A stretch of 53,794 nucleotides of DNA from positions 3,002 to 56,795 of the forward strand of contig JADGJC010000268.1 in the NCBI GenBank assembly GCA_027596075.1, given 5' to 3'. This DNA is from Rhizophlyctis rosea. Its lineage: Eukaryota > Chytridiomycota > Chytridiomycetes > Rhizophlyctidales > Rhizophlyctidaceae. Below the pieces are notes generated by a model. That model ran no database searches. It saw only the letters and a program-made list of their open reading frames with translations, and was not told the DNA's origin. Positions 47,470 to 53,794 of this stretch are shown here, piece by piece. Each line of letters starts with the position of its first letter. Position 1 is the first letter of the stretch. A program made the translations under genes and the position numbers.

Positions 47470-49251
47470 TTATACACCTGTAATCGTATTTGTGCTAGGA
47501 CTCCACCTCGAAAATCCCTTATCATCCTTCCAAACCAACACTACATCACCTCTCGCGTCAACTGCCCAAACCGCCTCCCCAACATCCACACTCCCTGCCA
47601 CGACCGTATCCGTCGGCAAACCCGTCAGCGCCCCAACATCAAACGCCACCGTATCACTGGCCGTAGGAACTTCGGCAAACACCCTGCCAGCAATAGTCTG
47701 TGGTGTGGAGACTGCGAACCGGGATTGAACGGCGGTGAACGTACTGACAGCGTTGGAGGATGGGTATATAACGCCGAGATCCCAGATGGTGTCGAAGAAG
47801 CTCAAGTCGATTAACAAACCCCACCAAAGGAAGATGAGAACGTGTTGGATGGGTTGGACTCCTTTGATGTGGGCGGTGTAGATTGTTGGTGTCCGAGTTG
47901 CGACATCTACACCGAAGAAGGCGTAGGGTAGGGAGTCGGGACGGGAAGAGGTCGAGGGACCGGAGTCGAATCCGACGAAGTCAGCTTAATATTGAAGGGA
48001 AGATTGAATCTTGACTACTCACCGCCTTCGGCAAACCCCACTCAGCCTTGGTTTGAGCATATTCTCTGACTTGCAGGACGAAATCCTCCGCCGGATAATC
48101 CAAAATACCAGACGGGACAATCCGGACCGCAGCCGGATATTTCCAATACTTATATCCATCTCTCGAGTCAACCTCCGTCTCCACCGTCATACTCCCCGGC
48201 CGACCCACCACTACCCAATCTTCATAGCGTCCAACGATATAACTCACACTGCCATCTTCACCCTCAACCAAGAATCCATTGCCCTCATTCACGATGACGA
48301 CGGTTTCGATTTTGTCTACACCATCTGAGAGACCGGAGATGAGAGGCCCATAGGTGCCGCCTTCGTTGAGGATGTTGTCTTGATACTTTTGGTCGAGGAC
48401 ACCCCAGAGGGCGTGGGCGGAGGAGGAGGATTTGGAGGATGAATAGATGTGGCCGTGAGTGAAGGGACAGACGGTGTAAGAGGGGTCAGATTGGACAAGG
48501 AGGGAGTAGGTTGCGGATGTAGGGAAGCCTAAGAGGCTGGTGACTGTGAAAAGTAAACAAGCCCGCAAATAAACAAATACATCACCCCAAACAAACAAAA
48601 GCATTACAAACATACTTTCACCCAACAAAAATAAAGCTTCCAACACTCCCCCACAACCGCCACCGCTTTGTCACCATCCCTCCAATACACGCACCGACAG
48701 CTTTCTGCTGGGTATTGACTCCATTCAACCCGAAGCGTTGGACCCATGCCCCGCTTTCTCCTTCATTTGGTTGGGGATGCGAGATGGGAAGCCCCAGACC
48801 CTTGTCGATGGCACCTTGACCTTGCGTGATGTAAGTTTTGTAGAGATCGCGGACGGGGGAGGGAAGGTAGAGTGTTAGGGTGTCGATTTGGGGGTTGAAG
48901 AGGAGGAGACCGTTTCGGTATTCCTGTTTGCAAGTTTTTTGGAAATGTTGTGTTGCAGTGCAGACACTAAAATCGGAGAAGTCCATAATGGCCTTACCTG
49001 ATAGACCGGCCACCACATACTCGCCAACCCCGTAGCACCCAACCAATCCACCTTCTCCACAACTCTCGCCGGACTGAACTTCATTGCTCCCAAATCCGTC
49101 CCCTCCATCGCCAACTCCACCGCCTTCTGCGCAAACCCATACTGCACATCGTCCCACCACCCGGAGTGCCACTCCCCACCGTAGCAACATTGCCAACAGC
49201 CTCCGTCGCCGCCTGCAAATACAATCCAACACTAGTCGTATTGTAAGGCAT
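47470..49251 (-). pseudogene. Remains of a large membrane/receptor-like gene, both ends missing, frame breaks
   Basis: Four segments read as one protein: 49251-48998, 48923-48622, 48536-48023 and 47984-47470. Introns at 48997-48924 (74 nt) and 48621-48537 (85 nt) fit well. Two problems remain. Near 49165 the frame changes within a GGGTGGTGGG run, as if one G were lost, between ..GSGTPGG and WWDDVQYGFAQ. At 48022-47985 a perfect GTGAGT donor and an AAG acceptor lie only 38 nt apart and lead into the wrong frame. A transmembrane helix sits at the third segment boundary (LWGSVGSFIFVG+LLGF..), followed by a long beta-rich domain (ETVVIVNEGNGFLVEG, WVVVGRPGSMTVETEV). The end (SRWSPSTNTITG) is followed at once by a stop, and the start lacks a signal peptide and has a TGA just upstream. 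I do not recognise the family. A disrupted sensor/receptor is the best guess; base errors in a live gene are the alternative. Confidence 0.5.
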
Positions 49252-49293
49252 CAAGTCGGAGCCAATAGGAAATCAATTCTGAAGCGCTTCACA

Positions 49294-49482
49294 TTATGAA
49301 ACAAAGTGGAGAGTGTGAACGCGTCTTTTTGGTTTGCGTGGTGTCGTGGACCTGTCAAACAACCACCGAGATACAATTCTTTCACAAACTTTCAACGCCA
49401 TCGCAATTCGTTTTTTTGACAATCCAAAATGCATCAAATTCAAAATTGACTGTCTATTCAAGCGTGCTTTGACAGAAGACAT
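49294..49482 (-). CDS. Short helix-turn-helix protein, perhaps transposase N-terminal fragment
   Basis: Sixty-two residues from an ATG. The core (NLMHFGLSKKRIAMALKVCE, then RIVSRWLFDR) has the shape of a Tc1/mariner-type helix-turn-helix, where the first lines of a transposase bind the element's ends, and is followed by a basic stretch (KPKRRVHTLHF). No catalytic domain follows. It lies directly upstream of the broken receptor gene, so a transposon insertion may have removed that gene's 5' end. The assignment rests on pattern only. Confidence 0.35.
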   Translation of the reverse strand: MSSVKARLNRQSILNLMHFGLSKKRIAMALKVCERIVSRWLFDRSTTPRKPKRRVHTLHFVS

Positions 49483-49711
49483 CTGATATATGACAACTAT
49501 TTTGCATACAACAATAAAACAGTTGGTGCATCATTCCAGATTGATCATTTGGCAAAACCAAGGTTAATTTAACCCCTGCCGGATGAGACTGTCACGCTGT
49601 CCAATTCTTCTGTCATCACCATGACTTTTGATATCCATCATTTGAAAACGGTCAAACTGGAATGTTATACAAAAGATATGTGATTCTACCTAGGCTTTCC
49701 CCACCTCTTCT

Positions 49712-50521
49712 CTATCCATATAACAATTCACTCTCCCCATTCTCCTTGCGCATCTCACTCAACCTATCAATACACCCCTTCACCAGCTCTTTCAACGTCC
49801 CATCGGACCATTTGACCGGGACTCGGCTCCTTGGCATCTTTTCATCTATCAAACTTTTAGCCATAACAACATCGACCTCCTTTCCTTTGTATGTGGTTGG
49901 ATGGGCTCCGGTCTCGCTAAACGACTTCAGTTTTGCTAAACCTGCACGCAATGCTTCATACTTCTCCGCCAATTCCTGATCCTCTGAATCAGCAAACCAT
50001 CTCCTAAGTATGTTGAGCCAATCCTTTGACGCAAGCTTGTCAACCAAATCCTGCAGGTCTACTTTGTTGACGGCCTTCGTCTTCCATTCACCGCTGATTA
50101 AATACTGCTGTTGCTCCGAGGATGGAAGAGTTCTCAAACACGCTACTTTTAACTCCCATTCGATATTGATTCCGATCTGACGACGTAGAGCATCCCGACG
50201 TTCCGCCTCGTGGTTGTCCAGTTGTGCTTGAACCACCAACAACGTGCTGCGCACGCTGTCAATTTCCTTTTCCAAGTGATTGATGCGCGTGCGGAGGATG
50301 GCGCAGTCTTTGCATGGCGATGGTAAGGTTGTGATTTGTAGGAGGGCTGATGGAAGTGTGTTGTTGGACGAGAGGGAGTTGGTCTGCGCTTGAAACTGAT
50401 ACAGTTCCAGGGCACGGGCGCTCAGATTTTTGATGCGTTCGAATTCTTCGGAAGACGGTGGGTCAGAAGCGCTCTCAACAGACTCTCGTAAAGCGTGTAA
50501 AACGTCCAGCAACGTGGTCAT
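49712..50521 (-). CDS. Coiled-coil protein of 269 residues, function unknown
   Basis: Single exon from the ATG at 50521. Residues 1-45 look helical, 46-66 are Ser/Thr/Asn-rich, CKDC sits at 70-73, and residues 75-116 have heptad-like spacing (LRTRINHLEKEIDSVR..LLVVQAQL) typical of a coiled coil. The rest is charged and helical with a conserved-looking WKTKAVNKVDLQDLVDKLAS segment. No membrane helix or signal peptide is present, so a cytosolic or nuclear protein is likely. I do not recognise the family. Codon use and frame length support a real gene. A weak TTATAC lies about 90 bp upstream. Confidence 0.68.
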   Translation of the reverse strand: MTTLLDVLHALRESVESASDPPSSEEFERIKNLSARALELYQFQAQTNSLSSNNTLPSALLQITTLPSPCKDCAILRTRINHLEKEIDSVRSTLLVVQAQLDNHEAERRDALRRQIGINIEWELKVACLRTLPSSEQQQYLISGEWKTKAVNKVDLQDLVDKLASKDWLNILRRWFADSEDQELAEKYEALRAGLAKLKSFSETGAHPTTYKGKEVDVVMAKSLIDEKMPRSRVPVKWSDGTLKELVKGCIDRLSEMRKENGESELLYG

Positions 50522-53500
50522 GTTGTCTGTTGCAAAGAAAATGAATACCAGCGTCGAGTGCAATTCAATCACTGCTGATAGTCAAGAAACATACATGATC
50601 GCGAAGTGTATAAGATGCTATCAACGATTTTGGAAACTCCGTAATAGGCTTGAGAGGTTGTGGGTGAAGCCGGTCTGTTTGTCTTGTAGAGACGGAATTT
50701 AAGCTTCAAGTGCAATGGTTTCCAGCCGAGCATCAAGATACATACCCAGGCCTACCCGATAGTGGCGGTTGATGCTGGTGGGAGCCCGGTGGAGGCGCAG
50801 TGGCTCTTTAGGGGCCGTTTATTGTTTGGACTCTAAAGACGCCGGTGTAGGTATGCTAAGCGACTTTTGGATTTGGAAGTTTATCGAGTTTGTAGGTAAT
50901 GGCAACGGGTGGAGCCCAAGGAGCGGTATGTTGGTTCAGGCGCAAGAGAAGCGAAAGGACGTTGGGCTGTTTGACCTGGTGGCTGCTGAACCATCTCTGC
51001 CATTGCTTGAGTCAAGATGAGTCAGAATGCGCGGACAGTCCTGGGTGGTCATCAGGAACCCTCCACATATTTGCCGGTTTTGCGGAGGGAGACACCGACC
51101 GATATGCGCCCCTGTTCCCGGCCTCATACCCAATACGAATCACTAATGAAATTAAGGTGCACGTCTCATTGAAAATTGAGCCTCAAATGGAGGCTGCCGG
51201 TGAGACATTGCTGGTGCTCCAGCAATTGATGCCACCGCCATTCGGAATCGGTAGCACCCTAAAACGCTACCGGTATCAAATCCGCCGTTACACAATCTAT
51301 GCTACCGGTTCATAAAAACTGCCGGCATGCTGCACATGCCACCCATTGCTAGCTTTTTGGTTCCATCTCCAAAAGGCTGCCGGCATTAGACAATTACATG
51401 TGGCCCCCATTGCATACTGGCTATCTACAAATGGTTGGAACCTTCATTTCGCTGCCGCACATATTTCCGTGTTGCCCCCCCCCTCTCTCGTATGCCACTT
51501 CCTTCATCCTGCAAAATCCACCATTTAGTTTTAGCTGCTTTCATATTTGCGGGTGATGTCATAAAAACGCGAATCAATACCAAAAAGTTGAGGGAGCGTA
51601 GCGGCGACCTGCACAACCATTTGCACCTTGCTGAGTTTGATTGGTTGAAGAAAATTTTGGAACACAGGGCCCCAATCAAGACACAGTCTTGCTTTGCACC
51701 TGCGAGAACATGGGTTATCAAAGCTGTCCATCAGTGATGCCTTTGACTGCTTTGGCAAGACCACATGTGCCCGCTGAAGTTGTGCAACTTGATCGGTGCC
51801 GCAAAAAGAAGCGTGAAACGCAAATTGCATCAGTATCATTGTGCACGTGATCACAAAATCATCGACCAACGGTCTGAGGTCTTCGGGCATTGGCACGTAG
51901 CCTGTGCAAGCGATGAGACATTGGGGCCGAGAAGAAGCGACGATGATCATCCCAAGATGAACAAGTCAAAAATTTCTTATTTGCGCTGAACAAGTGAACA
52001 GCAGAAAGTCATCATCGTCAGTTTGCCCTGTGACAATGGGTCTGCGTAATAATACGCACGATTGGATCTCCTGCCTCAGTTGGAAAGTGCTGTGCGTCTC
52101 TTTTGTCGGTGGGGCCAACTGCAACCACAATACTGCCTACAAGCACAAAACTGCGAGCGATTGATAAGGGTTGACAAAACTTTGACGGCTTCCATACACA
52201 GTGAACGTCGAGGCTCACTGAAGGCATGCACATTTGCCAGCCATAAATCCTCCTGGGAAAGCACGCGGACCCCGGTGCCCAAAAAGAATGTCGACATGAT
52301 ACTTTAGAAACGACTCTCGCAATGGTTCGTCACATATGCCTGCTATGGACAAACCCTGACTTGTAATGTAGCCGACGTCATCGCCGAGTTCCTTGATGGC
52401 TGCTTGCACGTTATCGTCAAACGGTGGCCTGATCAGTGGGTCTGCAGAATCTTTTAGCAAGCAAGATCGTGTACCCTCAAGATGTTCTCCCCGGATATGA
52501 ATGTCAGGCCGGTACACAAACAAAAACAATTGTACCAAGATCAGTGGACGCTCCACTTGCATTCGACTGTCATTGATGGAAGGCTTTTCTTTTACCTGCG
52601 AAAGCATGCCTCGGTCAAATCGTCCGCTGTAACAATTGCAAAGCGTGTAAAACACCCCGAAGTGCGTCACGTGAAGGGGAGTTGGAATACGAACTCATAT
52701 GTCACTCGGAACTGTGACAGAAAAAGGAAAATCACCTTACCTCCACAAAGTGCCTGTAGATGATTCCTCATGGTTCTCACATCGGCCAGTAAGGGTTTCG
52801 CTCACATCATATTCCCCGTGCACAGCCTTACAAGGCTAAATACAAGTGTCGACGAAAGAACCTGTCCAGTGCCATAACATGGCCAACATGATCCGACTCT
52901 CTTTCAAAAGCACAAATGGTCCGCCTCCGGGAAAATGGAAATGGGAAATGAAGGTGTATTCAGTTAGCACGTGCCCGCAGTTTTTCATGAAGCGTATGCA
53001 TGGACAATTTATAGCATCAGGACCCTTTCCACCTTGATTCCATCCGTTCGCCCCAGCATAACTCCATCCCGTTCAATCATCCGTCTCTCCCACACATTTT
53101 AAATGAAAAACTGCCACGAATGCCTTCGTAGCCCTTCGTATCATTCCATAAGAGCTGGACGTTCGTACATGTGGGCTGGCGAAGATCGAAGAACTTTTTT
53201 GCTACCTCGGATTTGGAGCGTGCGAAGAAAGGCAACAAGAATGAAGACCAATTGCAGGCTGACACCGTGTCCCAGATTTGCGGCATGCAGATGATGTGCT
53301 TGACACAGAAGGATTGATACGTCACGTTGAACATGGCACATGGGAACATTGGTGGGGTATATCACGCAATGCCTGCACAATAAGAAAAACAATTCCCACA
53401 CGAAGACCCGAAACTGACAGATGTCACAAGACATCCCGTGAAAGAGTCACTTCATCAACCTCCCACTTTCACCCCTCCTCAAACCTTGAAGTCCAACGCC

Positions 53501-53711
53501 AAATTCCATCCGACACCCAGCACAGCTCAATGTTTCCCCCAGCATTTCGTCCAAAAAAAAAAGGGCGACAAGCGAGGATTTCACCAGGTGATGTGTATTT
53601 CACGCTGCAGGGAGAAGGTCGTATAGTCTCATTCATTCGCTTTGCATTTGATGGGGTATATATTGAAGGGTAACATGACAGTGACTCTTTTCATGGTACA
53701 CTTGCCGCACC
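50522..53711. other. Intergenic stretch, no gene recognised
   Basis: About 3.2 kb. A degenerate cluster of (C)TGCCGG and CTACCGGT words lies at 51193-51385, the last two units about 58 bp apart and both followed by CATTGC. The rest shows only short frames. Confidence 0.55.
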
Positions 53712-53794
53712 GGGGGCGGGGGGGCGGGCGGGGGGCCGGGCTGGCGGGGGGGGGATGGCGCGGTGGCGGCGGGCGGCGGGCGGGCGGGCTGGGG
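53712..53794. other. Extremely G-rich terminal sequence, probable assembly or read artefact
   Basis: The last 83 bases are more than two thirds G and contain almost no A or T, with runs of five to nine G broken mainly by single C. The change from normal composition at about 53711 is abrupt. It resembles neither telomere repeats nor rDNA. Confidence 0.8.

Noticed and set aside
1..53794. CRISPR arrays, operons, bacterial promoters or phage genes
   Set aside because: The window is eukaryotic with spliced genes, and no regularly spaced identical repeats are present.

Overview
The window looks like nuclear DNA of a zoosporic fungus, most likely a chytrid. The basis is one clearly conserved eukaryotic gene (the CCR4-NOT subunit CNOT9/Caf40), GT-AG introns mostly 55-90 nt long, a microsomal fungal P450, and a large ankyrin protein with the 'VLEWWK' repeat style that I associate with chytrids. 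Species cannot be told from the sequence. The right edge decays into an almost pure G/C string, so the window probably stops at a contig end.

Layout. 1-2257: CNOT9/CAF40 on the minus strand, seven exons, running off the left edge; its intron 1 is largely a minisatellite. 2258-18165: a gene desert of about 16 kb in which I find three old repeat pairs in the same order and orientation (3.76/9.27 kb, 6.13/11.24 kb, 8.25/14.52 kb), as if a block of about 5 kb had been duplicated in tandem long ago. 18166-19598: F-box protein with one intron. 23883-25556: second F-box protein whose middle is an almost T-free polypurine tract. 25557-32394: no gene seen. 32395-37043: a 767-residue ankyrin protein followed by a mucin-stalked multipass membrane protein, both on the minus strand. 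38831-39112: a small secreted cysteine-rich peptide with a Kex2-type site. 41665-43833: a five-exon cytochrome P450. 47470-49251: the remains of a large membrane-receptor-like gene with frame breaks. 49294-49482: a helix-turn-helix fragment. 49712-50521: a coiled-coil protein. 50522-53711: no gene seen.

How it fits together. CNOT9 and the P450 are housekeeping or metabolic genes. The rest is accessory: F-box and ankyrin proteins (three N-termini look like F-boxes), a mucin-like surface protein, a secreted Cys-rich peptide and a broken receptor. This is a typical fast-evolving surface and ubiquitin-adaptor repertoire lying between long repeat-derived stretches. There is no operon-like linkage, and each gene appears to have its own promoter. 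Four minus-strand genes have a TATA-like box 78-125 bp upstream of the start codon. Exon junctions were derived by hand from splice signals and frame; those I am unsure of are marked.
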